A stretch of DNA of 64,000 nucleotides, taken from Fusobacterium massiliense (GTDB lineage: Bacteria > Fusobacteriota > Fusobacteriia > Fusobacteriales > Fusobacteriaceae). Under the pieces are notes generated by a model. It had not been told where the DNA came from, searched no databases, and saw nothing but the letters and a program-made list of their open reading frames with translations. Shown here in pieces: positions 39,085-48,697 of the stretch. The stretch covers positions 1 to 64,000 of the forward strand of contig NZ_LT608324.1 of assembly GCF_900095705.1 (NCBI RefSeq). The letters run 5' to 3'. The translations under genes were made by a program, and so were the position numbers. Positions within the stretch are counted from its first letter, which is position 1. Every line of letters begins with the position of its first letter.

Positions 39085-42000
39085 TTAATAACTATTTTTT
39101 AATTGACTTGGTTTATCAAGTAGGTATCCATCAGGTTTTGTTGAAGAAGTTCCACCACCATTTTTTGCTCCAGCACCAAATAATGAATTATTTGGGAATG
39201 TTAACAATGTAAAGTGTATTCCTGCTCTCCATTCATAATCTCTAGAAGAAACTTTATATCTATTTTCATAAGAGATTGCCCATTCGTAGAATCCCATTTC
39301 TTTTCCTATTTCAATTCCTATACTGTCAAGAGAATTTTTTCTGTTTTTAGCTTTATCTTGGTCATTAAAATTATCATAAAACATTGCATAAGTTTTTACT
39401 CTCCAACCTTCACTTGGTTTTCCAACTTTAGCAAAAGCACTTAACTCATGTTGTCTTGTATCTTTACTCCAAGTATAATCTCCTGTTCTTTTTTTCCAAC
39501 TAGATTTTTCAGTAAATTTATATCCTACTCCTAATCTATTGTATGAATAAGTCAATCCACCTTCAAATTTTGATAGTGAGTCCTTTAAGTTTCCTGTCTT
39601 AGAATATCTTAAATTATTTTTTTCAAGTTTTACATACCCATTAAACGTTTTCTTATAATTTCCTAATCTAAAACTTTCATCAGAAATTTTTGTAAACATA
39701 AAGTTTCTATTATATTCTTGTCTTCTATCTAAAACACTTCTAATATTAGCAATATCTTCTGAAGTAACTTGTTCATTTGGTTTTTCATACTCAAGAGTTG
39801 CATATTTCATAAGTTCTTCTTCTTCAAATCTCTTATCTCTATAATCAAATGAAAATCTGTAAACATCTGTATTTCTAATTTCATCTTCAGAACGAGAATT
39901 ACCATATCTATAAGTTTTATACGAACCGTAGAAATCTTTTTCTACATCTCCATAAATATTGTATAAAACAGTATATTCTCTATTTTTTCTGTTTAAATAT
40001 TTATCATCTTCTGTTTTTAATTTATCACTACCTTGAGCATATGATGTTGTCAATTTACTGTTATCAAATTTATAAGCATATTTTATTCTATGTTCGTTAA
40101 TATTTTCTTTAAAGTCTGTAGTTGTAGTAAAATCATCAGCTTTAAAATCAATATTTGTATTAGAAAAACCTAATTCATGTTTTTTTGTTTCATAATCAAA
40201 TGAATAATTTTCTTCAGAAAAATCATTTATATTTTTTTGACTTCTTGTCTTATCAGTAAACCTTTTATTGTTTTTATAATTTAAACTTAATTTATTATCA
40301 TTATCAAACTTAAATTTTAAACCTGTTGAAAATTCTTCTCCACTTTTATTTTTTAAACCATATGGATTTTTTGTTTCTTTATATCCTATATCATAAGTAG
40401 TATTAACATTTTTAGTCTCAATATCAACACTATTATCTAATTTTATATAATTTTTCTTCGTATAAAGTCTTCTTTCTTCATTATTTTTTTCTCCAGAGAA
40501 AGAATACTTTTGAAATTCAGCTTTAAATTTATTTGTAACATTTAAATCTTGGCTTTTATATAAATATAAATCATTATTCATTTTCAAATTAATAGAGTTA
40601 GACTTATCACTTGAAGCATCGTATTTATCTTCTCTAAATGTACCATCTAATCCAAGTTTCCCAAAATTTCCAAGTTCAATATTTTGTCTACCTAATTCAA
40701 CTTCATAAAATTTAGATTTATTCACATAATCTTTATAACTATCATCAAAAAGTCCTTCTCTAGACCAAACTTCTGAATCAGTTTTACCAATAGCTACTCT
40801 ATAAATTTCATTGTCATTTTTCAGATTAAGATCTGCTCTTCTTTCAAGACTATCCTCAGAAATTATATTCTCAAATCTATTGTACTCTGCTGTTCTATTA
40901 TCTCCCAAAATAACACTTCTATAATTGTCTCTAACTGTATCTAATTTTCTATTAAGAGCCTTATATGAAACTGTTGGTGTAAAAATATAGTTTCCAGCTT
41001 TATAGTTTCCTAAAGATGCTGTTATATTTTCAAAGTTATTAAGTTCATATTTTGCAATAGTAGTTGGAGTATAATTTACATCTATACCTAAAACATTCTT
41101 ATGTTTTGTTGTTGTATTTATATCTTCTTCCCATAAGCTAAATCTTCTAAAATCATCACCATTTCTTTTGTCAAATGAAATACTAGCTCCATTTTCTTTA
41201 TGTATTAAGTCTGCTTTTATTCTTTCATTTTTTGACATTAAATCATTTGAAGTTGATCCAGGGTCTAAGTCATGTAAATAATCATAACTTGTAGTTAAAG
41301 TATACTTATCATTGTCTTTCTTCATAGCTAGATTAGTGTATAAATCATGATCTATACTTGAATCGAACGAAATATCATCAACTTTATCATAAACAATTAA
41401 GCCATAGGCTTTCTTATCACTAACTAAGTTCATTTTCCCAGAAAAACTTAGATCTTTTGCTTCTCCTAAATTATACAAATTGGCATTCAAATTATAAAAA
41501 CCTATATTTTTATCAAATTTATATCTATCCATTTTTAAAGATTTGTATACATTGTTATTATCATATTTTTCCATTACATCTGATAAACTACTTACCATGC
41601 TTCTAGTAGAGTTTTGAGATGTAAAATCAAAACTTCCATTTTCTCCATTATATTTATGACTAACTTCTACTTTATATCTTTTATGTTTTTTTTCATAGTC
41701 TGAGATTTCTAATCTATTTTCAGAATTTTTCTTTGCTTTAGATATTAACAAAAGATCATCTATATTTACTCTTGTTTCTCCCATGGTGTCAGTTTTATAC
41801 CAGTTTTCCCATCTACCTATTAACCAACCCATTTTATCTGCAAATTTTGGAGAAATTCCTCCTCTAAACTTATCTCCTCTATTTCCATATAGAACTCCCA
41901 TAGATGTTGCTGTTCCATAATCATCTGATGATTGAATTGTTACAAATAAAGGTACTTTCGAATCTTTACGAATATTTGCTCTAAACCAAGGAAAATTAAA

Positions 42001-42585
42001 AGGAGTAATATCTGTTCCTTTTATATACAAATTAGTATTTTTTAAAGTTATTTGTTTATCTGGCTCTATAAACATATCAGAAGATAATAAATGATAGCCC
42101 GCTTTACTCGGTTCTTTAGGGAAGTTTACTATTTTAAAATCAGTTGTTACCCAAGCATCTTTTGCATATATGTTCTCGTTCTCATATTTTATATAAGGAC
42201 TTCCAAAAAAAACTCTATCATTAGGAGCTTCTGCCCCGGTAGTTTTAGCCACATTCATATAGGCAAAACTATTATAAAGCTCTCCTTTTTCATTCTTTTG
42301 TGAAACATTTCCTTTTTCAGTTTCAATCTTTATATTTCCCGTTGGTTGATCTATATTTATAAGAGCATTATCCGAAAAAAACATTTCACCTGTAGCAGGA
42401 TCTCTCTTAAGTTTATAAAATAAAGCACTCATAGTCCCATTAGTTACTTTTACTCCATTATCTGAAGTTAGAGTATTTTCATTTAAATCTATTACAACTT
42501 CATCTGCATCTGAAGTAACAGTTTCTGCATATGAATTTGTTATTATTGCCGATAAGATAAGTAAAAAAATAACTTTTCTTTTCAT
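39085..42585 (-). CDS. lptD: LptD/OstA-type LPS assembly outer-membrane protein
   Basis: A 1166-residue exported protein, much longer than the 784 residues of E. coli LptD. A signal peptide (about 1-20, ending SYA) leads into an OstA/LptA-like domain with the typical opening TSDADEVVIDLNENTLTSDN and a segment about membrane-close features (FNFPWFRANI, VPLFVTIQSSDDYG). A very long stretch of alternating polar and hydrophobic strands follows, with many Asn, Lys, Asp and Tyr, ending near the C-terminus as a beta-barrel. It should insert LPS at the cell surface. The extra length is likely in surface loops. The cysteine pairs of E. coli LptD are not seen. Confidence 0.82.
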   Translation of the reverse strand: MKRKVIFLLILSAIITNSYAETVTSDADEVVIDLNENTLTSDNGVKVTNGTMSALFYKLKRDPATGEMFFSDNALINIDQPTGNIKIETEKGNVSQKNEKGELYNSFAYMNVAKTTGAEAPNDRVFFGSPYIKYENENIYAKDAWVTTDFKIVNFPKEPSKAGYHLLSSDMFIEPDKQITLKNTNLYIKGTDITPFNFPWFRANIRKDSKVPLFVTIQSSDDYGTATSMGVLYGNRGDKFRGGISPKFADKMGWLIGRWENWYKTDTMGETRVNIDDLLLISKAKKNSENRLEISDYEKKHKRYKVEVSHKYNGENGSFDFTSQNSTRSMVSSLSDVMEKYDNNNVYKSLKMDRYKFDKNIGFYNLNANLYNLGEAKDLSFSGKMNLVSDKKAYGLIVYDKVDDISFDSSIDHDLYTNLAMKKDNDKYTLTTSYDYLHDLDPGSTSNDLMSKNERIKADLIHKENGASISFDKRNGDDFRRFSLWEEDINTTTKHKNVLGIDVNYTPTTIAKYELNNFENITASLGNYKAGNYIFTPTVSYKALNRKLDTVRDNYRSVILGDNRTAEYNRFENIISEDSLERRADLNLKNDNEIYRVAIGKTDSEVWSREGLFDDSYKDYVNKSKFYEVELGRQNIELGNFGKLGLDGTFREDKYDASSDKSNSINLKMNNDLYLYKSQDLNVTNKFKAEFQKYSFSGEKNNEERRLYTKKNYIKLDNSVDIETKNVNTTYDIGYKETKNPYGLKNKSGEEFSTGLKFKFDNDNKLSLNYKNNKRFTDKTRSQKNINDFSEENYSFDYETKKHELGFSNTNIDFKADDFTTTTDFKENINEHRIKYAYKFDNSKLTTSYAQGSDKLKTEDDKYLNRKNREYTVLYNIYGDVEKDFYGSYKTYRYGNSRSEDEIRNTDVYRFSFDYRDKRFEEEELMKYATLEYEKPNEQVTSEDIANIRSVLDRRQEYNRNFMFTKISDESFRLGNYKKTFNGYVKLEKNNLRYSKTGNLKDSLSKFEGGLTYSYNRLGVGYKFTEKSSWKKRTGDYTWSKDTRQHELSAFAKVGKPSEGWRVKTYAMFYDNFNDQDKAKNRKNSLDSIGIEIGKEMGFYEWAISYENRYKVSSRDYEWRAGIHFTLLTFPNNSLFGAGAKNGGGTSSTKPDGYLLDKPSQLKNSY

Positions 42586-42644
42586 TTAACTCTCCCTAAA
42601 AACATTTGATTATATTTAAAGAATTATATCACAAATAGTCAATT

Positions 42645-43091
42645 TTATCTATTATTAGTTTTAAATTCTCTTTTTATATTTCTTTCTTGATCTTTCTTAG
42701 CTATACTTTCCCTCTTGTCATAATTTTTCTTTCCTTTTGCTATGGCAATTTGAATTTTCACATAGCCTTTTGATAAATGAACATCTATAGGTACTATTGT
42801 ATAACCTTTAATTTTTACCTTTTCATGTATTTTTTTTATTTCTTTTTTATGTAACAATAACTTTCTAACTCTTCTTTCTTCTGGATTATAAACACTTCCA
42901 AACTCCCATGGAACAACCGACATTCCCATTATATAAATTTCATCATTTATTATTCTCACAAAAGATTCTTTAATACTAACTTTTCCAGCTTTTATAGATT
43001 TTACTTCACTACCTTTAAGTTCTATTCCAGCTTCATATCTATCTTCTATGAAATAATCAAAAAAAGCTTTTTTATTGTTTGCAATTATCAT
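42645..43091 (-). CDS. smpB: SsrA-binding protein SmpB
   Basis: The tmRNA partner for rescue of stalled ribosomes. At 148 residues, NKKAFFDYFIEDRYEAGIEL is at the start, GSEVKSIKAGKVSIKESFV follows, and the basic C-terminal tail KKNYDKRESIAKKDQERNIK enters the mRNA channel in the family. TAGAGGTG precedes the ATG. It is downstream of rnr, the usual smpB-rnr pairing. tmRNA is not in this window. Confidence 0.96.
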   Translation of the reverse strand: MIIANNKKAFFDYFIEDRYEAGIELKGSEVKSIKAGKVSIKESFVRIINDEIYIMGMSVVPWEFGSVYNPEERRVRKLLLHKKEIKKIHEKVKIKGYTIVPIDVHLSKGYVKIQIAIAKGKKNYDKRESIAKKDQERNIKREFKTNNR

Positions 43092-43134
43092 ATTTCACCT
43101 CTATCTTTTATCTTTTATCTTTATATTTTTTATT

Positions 43135-45246
43135 TTAAAGTGATATCGGACTAACAACTATTTCTAAATTAAACATGTCAACTTTTTCAAGAAGAACTTC
43201 TAATTTATCTCCTAAATTAAATACAATTTCTTTATCATCTCTATCAAACATACAGTAATGTTCTTCATCAAATTCATAAAAATGTTTTGCCGTTGTTACA
43301 TCCCAACTACATTCAATATGTTCTTCTGTTTCAAAAAAAACTTTTCTTTGACTAAAGCCTGTAACCATAACTTCGAATACAGATCCAACTTTAGCTCTCA
43401 TATATTCAACTAATTTTATTTTTACACTTTCATCTTCGGCTCTCATAGCAATTCTTTCTGTTTTCGATATATGATTAGCTATCTCTTCTAAAAGTGAAGC
43501 TTTTAAAGTTTTCACGCTTTCATCTATACTAGAAAATAAGACCCTATGAACTAACAAATCAGCATATCTCCTAATTGGTGATGTAAAGTGAGTGTAATGT
43601 GATGAAGATAGCCCAAAATGTCCTATATCTTCTACTGTATATTTTGCTTGTTTTAAAGAGGTCAAAATCATTTTATGAACTAGCATACTAACATCTTTAT
43701 TTCTTGATTTTTCAATAATTTCTTGAAATTGTTTAGGATGGACATTATCTATATTTGGAATTTTATATCCAAACTTTGCCAATATTTCATTTAATCTATA
43801 TATTTTTTCTCTGTTTGGTTTTTCATGAGTTCTGTATACAGAAGCAAGTTCCATCCAATAGGTTCTTTCAGCTACACTCTCGTTTGCAGCTATCATAAAA
43901 TCTTCTATTATCTTTTCTGCTTCTCCTCTTTCTATTAGATCTACTTTCATAACTTTTTTATTTTCATCAAGTATAACTTTTATTTCCGGCAATTCAAAAT
44001 CTATGCTTCCTCTTACATATTTCTTTTCCCTTAATATTTTTGATAATTCAAGCATTTCTTTTAACATATCGTAAATATCTATATATTTATTTTTTAATTC
44101 TTGGTCATCATTCAATATTTTATTGACATCAGAATAAGTCATTCTGTGAACAGATTTAATTACCGACTTATAGACCTCATAATTTACAACATTCCCATTT
44201 TTATCTATTTCCATATCACAAGAAAAAGTTAGTTTTTCTTCTTTTTCATTTAAAGAACAAATACCGTTTGATATTTCTTTTGGAAACATTTGCAATACTC
44301 TGTCTACCAAATAAACTGAGTTTCCTCTTTCTCTTGCTTCTATATCAAGAGCCGAATCTTTTTTTACATAGTGAGATACATCAGCAATAGACACAATTAG
44401 TCGATAGTTCGAATTTTCCAACTTTTCAACATAAACAGCGTCGTCCAAATCTTTTGCATCTGCTCCATCTATTGTTATAATTGATAGCTTAGTTAAATCT
44501 TTTCTGTTTTTATAAGTTATCTTTTCATTATTAATTATAGTCTTAACTTCATTCATAGCTTCATCTGAAAAAGTTTCACTTAAACCTTCTCTAAAGATTA
44601 ATGCTTCTATCATATTATCACTGTCATTGGCTGAGCCCAAACATTTTATAACTTTTCCTTCCGGCTTTCTACTTTCATCTCCCCAAAAAGTTATTTCTAC
44701 TGCTACTAAATCTCTATCCTTAGCATTTCCTAATTTTGATTTTGGAATATAGATATCTTTTCCTAAAGAGTTTGTCGGTATAACAAAAGAAAAGTTTTTA
44801 TTCATATCTAATATTCCTACAGCAATATTTTTTCTTCTTTCTATTATTTTTAAAACTCTTCCTTCTGCTCCTCTATCACTTGTTTTATCTTTTAATATTT
44901 CAACAAGTACGGTATCTCCATCAAGAGCTGTAGCAAAATATTCTTTGGGAATAAATATTCCCTTTTTATCTTCACTATCTATTTCATCTACAAAAGCAAA
45001 TTTATTTTTTATTATTCTAAATATTCCTTTAATAAACTTTGTATCATCTGGCAAAACAAGTTTATTATTTTTATCTAAGGCTAAATCTCCTTGTTCAACC
45101 CAAGACATTATAATTATATTGTTATCTTTTCTCTTTTTAGGAGACCAATCTAAAAGACTTGATACTTGTCTAAAAGATAAACATTTTACATCTTTTAAAA
45201 TTTTTTTTATTTTTAAAAGATCTTTTTCTATATTTATATACACCAT
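43135..45246 (-). CDS. rnr: Ribonuclease R
   Basis: A 3'-5' exoribonuclease for structured RNA. It is 703 residues: an N-terminal winged helix (about 10-60), cold-shock domains (about 70-230), the RNB core with ITIDGADAKDLDDAVYVE (about 250-268) and SSSHYTHFTSPIRRYADL (about 545), and a C-terminal S1 domain. Two adjacent ATGs (45249 and 45246) are possible; the second has the better distance from AGGAGG. It overlaps or abuts the yqeK stop, so translation is coupled. Confidence 0.95.
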   Translation of the reverse strand: MVYINIEKDLLKIKKILKDVKCLSFRQVSSLLDWSPKKRKDNNIIIMSWVEQGDLALDKNNKLVLPDDTKFIKGIFRIIKNKFAFVDEIDSEDKKGIFIPKEYFATALDGDTVLVEILKDKTSDRGAEGRVLKIIERRKNIAVGILDMNKNFSFVIPTNSLGKDIYIPKSKLGNAKDRDLVAVEITFWGDESRKPEGKVIKCLGSANDSDNMIEALIFREGLSETFSDEAMNEVKTIINNEKITYKNRKDLTKLSIITIDGADAKDLDDAVYVEKLENSNYRLIVSIADVSHYVKKDSALDIEARERGNSVYLVDRVLQMFPKEISNGICSLNEKEEKLTFSCDMEIDKNGNVVNYEVYKSVIKSVHRMTYSDVNKILNDDQELKNKYIDIYDMLKEMLELSKILREKKYVRGSIDFELPEIKVILDENKKVMKVDLIERGEAEKIIEDFMIAANESVAERTYWMELASVYRTHEKPNREKIYRLNEILAKFGYKIPNIDNVHPKQFQEIIEKSRNKDVSMLVHKMILTSLKQAKYTVEDIGHFGLSSSHYTHFTSPIRRYADLLVHRVLFSSIDESVKTLKASLLEEIANHISKTERIAMRAEDESVKIKLVEYMRAKVGSVFEVMVTGFSQRKVFFETEEHIECSWDVTTAKHFYEFDEEHYCMFDRDDKEIVFNLGDKLEVLLEKVDMFNLEIVVSPISL

Positions 45247-45818
45247 CATGCCTCCTTTAAAATTTCATTTTTCATTTTTACTGTATTGATATGTTGTTTT
45301 TTACCAATACTTTTTAAAAATTTTTCGTTTTTTTCTATTTCTAGAAGTATTCCTTTATCTAAATTTCTATAAGTTTCCTCTCTAATTTCAACAACATCTG
45401 GATAATTTCTTCCAAGTTCTATTGCATCTGAAATATATACAATTTTTGATACTAAATTCATTTTTTCACAACCAATAGTATGATATTTAATTGCATTTAA
45501 TATATCTGTATCTTTTATTCCCAAATTATTTTCTACCCAATAAGCTCCAGCAAAACCATGTAAAATTTCATTATTTTCTAAATCTTCTTCTGTCAAATCA
45601 TTCATATAATTTTCTCTACAAACTTTTTTCATCCAATCTATATCCATTTCTTTTGCAATGTCATGTAAAAGAGAACCTATTTGACATTTTTCAATATCCG
45701 CATTATTTAATTTTGCAAGTCTTGTTGCCATTTCAACAACACCCATTATATGTTTAAATCTTTTTAGACTAACTTTTTCTTTTACAACTTTTTCTAAACT
45801 TTTAAAATCGTATTTCAT
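45246..45818 (-). CDS. yqeK: YqeK family HD-domain nucleotide hydrolase
   Basis: A 190-residue metal-dependent phosphohydrolase. The HD pattern is seen as FKHIMGVVEMA (first His), GSLLHDIAKEM (HD pair, about residue 50), and later ILHGFAGAYWV and KYHTIGCEKM. YqeK proteins split diadenosine tetraphosphate symmetrically. The start is the ATG at 45818 (TGAGG upstream) in preference to an ATG 15 bases earlier. It heads the yqeK-rnr-smpB set. Confidence 0.88.
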   Translation of the reverse strand: MKYDFKSLEKVVKEKVSLKRFKHIMGVVEMATRLAKLNNADIEKCQIGSLLHDIAKEMDIDWMKKVCRENYMNDLTEEDLENNEILHGFAGAYWVENNLGIKDTDILNAIKYHTIGCEKMNLVSKIVYISDAIELGRNYPDVVEIREETYRNLDKGILLEIEKNEKFLKSIGKKQHINTVKMKNEILKEA

Positions 45819-45934
45819 AACATACCTCAACATTTTATTCTTAACATTTAATTATATCACATTCTTTATAAAATAAAAAATTAGGTTTTATATTTTATGC
45901 TTATTTAAAAAGTATAAAATTAAATAGTAAAATT

Positions 45935-46010
45935 AGTCTCTGACGTCCATATTTGTTTAAAGAGCCTGTGTTTATTGAGCTCGTAGAACTCATACAACTG
46001 TCAAAAGACT
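45935..46010 (-). repeat. 76-bp palindromic repeat, copy 11 (inverted)
   Basis: A full inverted copy in the 310-base divergent region between yqeK and the ABC-F gene, with its AT tail on the left (45895-45934). Being between two gene starts, it does not act as a simple gene-end terminator here. Confidence 0.9.
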
Positions 46011-46110
46011 TTATTTATTTATAATTTTTATTAATAATGGAAAACTTACTATTGTAATTTACCTAATTTTCTAATAAATCAAAAAAATAGAATAGAAATA
46101 TTGGATTATA

Positions 46111-46119
46111 TGTTATAAT
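46111..46119 (+). promoter_or_regulatory. Extended -10 promoter of the ABC-F gene
   Basis: TGTTATAAT (TATAAT at 46114-46119) lies 35 bases before the ATG. The -35 is not recognisable. Confidence 0.55.
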
Positions 46120-46154
46120 GTGTAAGAAACAAAAAATATGGAGGTTTGATATTA

Positions 46155-47774
46155 ATGATAGCAACTGCTAATCTTGGAATGAGATTTTCAGGTAGAAAAT
46201 TATTTGAAGATGTAAATTTAAAATTTACTCCTGGAAACTGCTATGGAGTTATAGGAGCTAACGGAGCTGGAAAGTCAACATTTGTTAAAATACTTTCTGG
46301 AGAATTAGAAGCAACTGAGGGAGAAGTTATTTTTGAAAAAACAAAAAGAATGTCTGTTTTAAAACAAGACCACTTCCAATACGAAGAAGAAGAAGTTTTG
46401 AATGTTGTTTTAATGGGAAATAAAAAATTATGGGATATAATGGTAGAAAAAAATGCTATTTATGCAAAAGAAGATTTTACTGATGAAGATGGTATGAGAG
46501 CTTCTGAACTTGAAGGAGAGTTTGCTGAACTAAATGGTTGGGAAGCCGAAACTGAAGCTGAAACTTTACTTATGGGATTAAAAATTGGAGCAGAATTACA
46601 TCACAAATTAATGAAAGAATTAACAGAGCCTGAAAAAGTAAAAGTTTTACTTGCACAAGCACTTTTCGGAGAGCCAGATGTACTACTTTTAGACGAACCT
46701 ACAAACGGTCTTGATGTTAAAGCAATAGCTTGGCTAGAAAACTTTATTATGGGTCTTGAAAATTCAACAGTTATTGTTGTATCACACGATAGACACTTTT
46801 TAAATAAAGTTTGTACTCATATTACAGATATTGATTATGGAAAAATAAAAATGTACGTTGGAAACTATGATTTCTGGTATGAATCAAATGAGCTTATGAA
46901 AACTCTAATCAACAATAAAAACAAAAAATTGGAACAAAAAAGACAAGAATTACAAGAATTTATTGCTAGATTTAGTGCTAACGCCTCTAAGTCTAAACAA
47001 GCTACTTCAAGAAAGAAACAATTAGAAAAATTACAACTTGAAGATATGCAAATGTCTAACAGAAAATATCCGTTTGTTGAATTTAAATCAGATAGAGAAG
47101 CTGGAAACAATATGTTAAAAGTTGAAAATCTAACAAAAACAATAGATGGAGTTAAAGTTCTAGATAATGTATCATTTACAATTGAAACTGGGGATAAAGT
47201 TGTTTTCTTAGCTAAAAATGACCTAGTAAAAACTACTCTATTATCTATCTTATCTGGAGAAATAGAGCCTGATTCTGGTTCATATACTTGGGGAGTTACA
47301 ACAAGTCAAGCATATATGCCAAGAGATAATAGCCAATACTTTAACAATTCTAATTTGAATTTAATTGATTGGTTAAGACCATATTCTCCAGATGAACACG
47401 AAGCATTTATAAGAGGTTTCTTAGGTAGAATGTTATTCTCTGGTGATGAAACATTGAAAAAAGTTTCAGTTTTATCAGGAGGAGAAAAAGTTAGATGTAT
47501 GTTATCAAAATTAATGCTTTCTGGGGCAAATGTATTGTTATTTGATAACCCTAGTGACCACTTAGATTTGGAATCTATTACATCTTTAAACAAAGCTCTT
47601 ATAAAATTTAATGGAACAATTTTATTTGGAGCACATGACCACGAATTTATTCAAACAGTTGCTAATAGAATAATTGAAATTACTCCTAAAGGTGTCGTTG
47701 ATAAAATGATGACTTATGATGAATATTTAGAAGATGAAAATATTCAAGCTAGATTGGAAGAAATGTATAATTAA
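46155..47774 (+). CDS. ABC-F family ATPase, YkpA/YbiT type
   Basis: A 539-residue cytoplasmic protein with two ATP-binding cassettes and no membrane span, expected to act on the ribosome. Cassette 1 has Walker A GANGAGKST (about 34-42) and Walker B LLLDEPTNGLD (about 177-187), but its signature reads LTEPEK (about 156) instead of LSGGEK. Cassette 2 has the signature LSGGEK (about 440), but Walker A reads LAKNDLVKTT (about 352-361) and Walker B LLFDNPSDHLD (about 461-471). A weaker second site is usual for the YkpA branch, but the changes here go further. GGAGG lies 10 bases before the ATG at 46155. Confidence 0.9.
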   Translation: MIATANLGMRFSGRKLFEDVNLKFTPGNCYGVIGANGAGKSTFVKILSGELEATEGEVIFEKTKRMSVLKQDHFQYEEEEVLNVVLMGNKKLWDIMVEKNAIYAKEDFTDEDGMRASELEGEFAELNGWEAETEAETLLMGLKIGAELHHKLMKELTEPEKVKVLLAQALFGEPDVLLLDEPTNGLDVKAIAWLENFIMGLENSTVIVVSHDRHFLNKVCTHITDIDYGKIKMYVGNYDFWYESNELMKTLINNKNKKLEQKRQELQEFIARFSANASKSKQATSRKKQLEKLQLEDMQMSNRKYPFVEFKSDREAGNNMLKVENLTKTIDGVKVLDNVSFTIETGDKVVFLAKNDLVKTTLLSILSGEIEPDSGSYTWGVTTSQAYMPRDNSQYFNNSNLNLIDWLRPYSPDEHEAFIRGFLGRMLFSGDETLKKVSVLSGGEKVRCMLSKLMLSGANVLLFDNPSDHLDLESITSLNKALIKFNGTILFGAHDHEFIQTVANRIIEITPKGVVDKMMTYDEYLEDENIQARLEEMYN

Positions 47775-47855
47775 TTTTTAAATTTTTCTTTTTTTTTCTT
47801 AAAAGAAATGGTAAAATATATTATATTAATTTTAGTTTTGTAGGGAGGCTTTATT

Positions 47856-48074
47856 ATGAAAGAATTGGTTGCAAAATTAGGTTGGAAAAAATGTCACATC
47901 TCAACAGTAAATCATAAATTTGAAGATGCTACTATTTTAGATGTGAGTGATAACTTTGTTTTAATTGAAACAGATGAAAAAGAAAAAGTGCTAATTAATC
48001 TACAATTTGTTAGAATTATAGTTGAAGCTAAAGAAGGAGTTGGAGCTCCAGTATTTGTTCCACGTGATTTATAG
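47856..48074 (+). CDS. Small conserved-looking protein of unknown function (72 residues)
   Basis: A 72-residue protein with GGGAGG before its ATG and its own terminator (48083-48132), so it is very likely real. Alternating strands (KKCHISTVNH, ATILDVSDNFVLIETD, VLINLQFVRIIV) suggest a small all-beta domain, perhaps Sm/SH3-like, ending GVGAPVFVPRDL. It has one cysteine, no signal peptide and no membrane segment. I do not recognise a family. It lies between the ABC-F gene and ssb. Confidence 0.8.
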   Translation: MKELVAKLGWKKCHISTVNHKFEDATILDVSDNFVLIETDEKEKVLINLQFVRIIVEAKEGVGAPVFVPRDL

Positions 48075-48082
48075 TCTTTTTT

Positions 48083-48132
48083 AAGGCTATTGCATTTTTT
48101 CTTAATTTTGAATATTTGCAATAGCCTTTTTT
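48083..48132 (+). terminator. Terminator after the 72-residue gene
   Basis: AAGGCTATTGCA pairs with TGCAATAGCCTT, followed by a T-run. Confidence 0.9.
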
Positions 48133-48239
48133 CATTTTATAGAAATATATTAATTATTTAAAGTTAATAACTTTCTCTTATCTTAAATTAATATTAAAAT
48201 TAAAAAATAATGAAATTTCTTATATACTAGGAGGTTAAA

Positions 48240-48686
48240 ATGAACGTAGTTATATTGAATGGAAGACTTACAAGAGATCCTGAATTAAAATATGGACAAA
48301 GTGGAAATGCTTATTCTAGATTTTCAATAGCTGTTGATAGACCTTTCTCTTCTGGAGAAAATAAAACGGCTGATTTTATAAATTGTGTTGCTTTTGGTAA
48401 AACGGCTGAATTTGTTGGTGAATACTTTAGAAAAGGTAGAAAAATATTATTAAAAGGTTCTCTACAAATGAGCCAATATGAAAGTGAAGGTAAAAAGCTT
48501 ACTACCTATAATGTCATAGTTGATAATGTTGAATTTGGAGAAAGCAAGGGAACTAGTGAAGGTTCTTATTCAAACAATAGTTATTCAGCTCCTGCTGGCA
48601 ATAAAAATAATACAAATAATCATATTGAAGAACCAAGTTTTGAGGAACATTCTGGAGCAGATGTTGATGATGAGTTCCCATTCTAG
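48240..48686 (+). CDS. ssb: Single-stranded DNA-binding protein
   Basis: At 148 residues it has an N-terminal OB fold (MNVVILNGRLTRDPELKY, then FSIAVDRPF, ADFINCVAFGKTAEFVGEYF), a flexible Ser/Asn/Gly linker, and the acidic interaction tip DDEFPF at the extreme C-terminus. AGGAGG precedes the ATG. The next gene's ribosome site overlaps its stop, so the two are probably translated from one mRNA. Confidence 0.97.
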   Translation: MNVVILNGRLTRDPELKYGQSGNAYSRFSIAVDRPFSSGENKTADFINCVAFGKTAEFVGEYFRKGRKILLKGSLQMSQYESEGKKLTTYNVIVDNVEFGESKGTSEGSYSNNSYSAPAGNKNNTNNHIEEPSFEEHSGADVDDEFPF

Positions 48687-48697
48687 TGGAGGTAATA

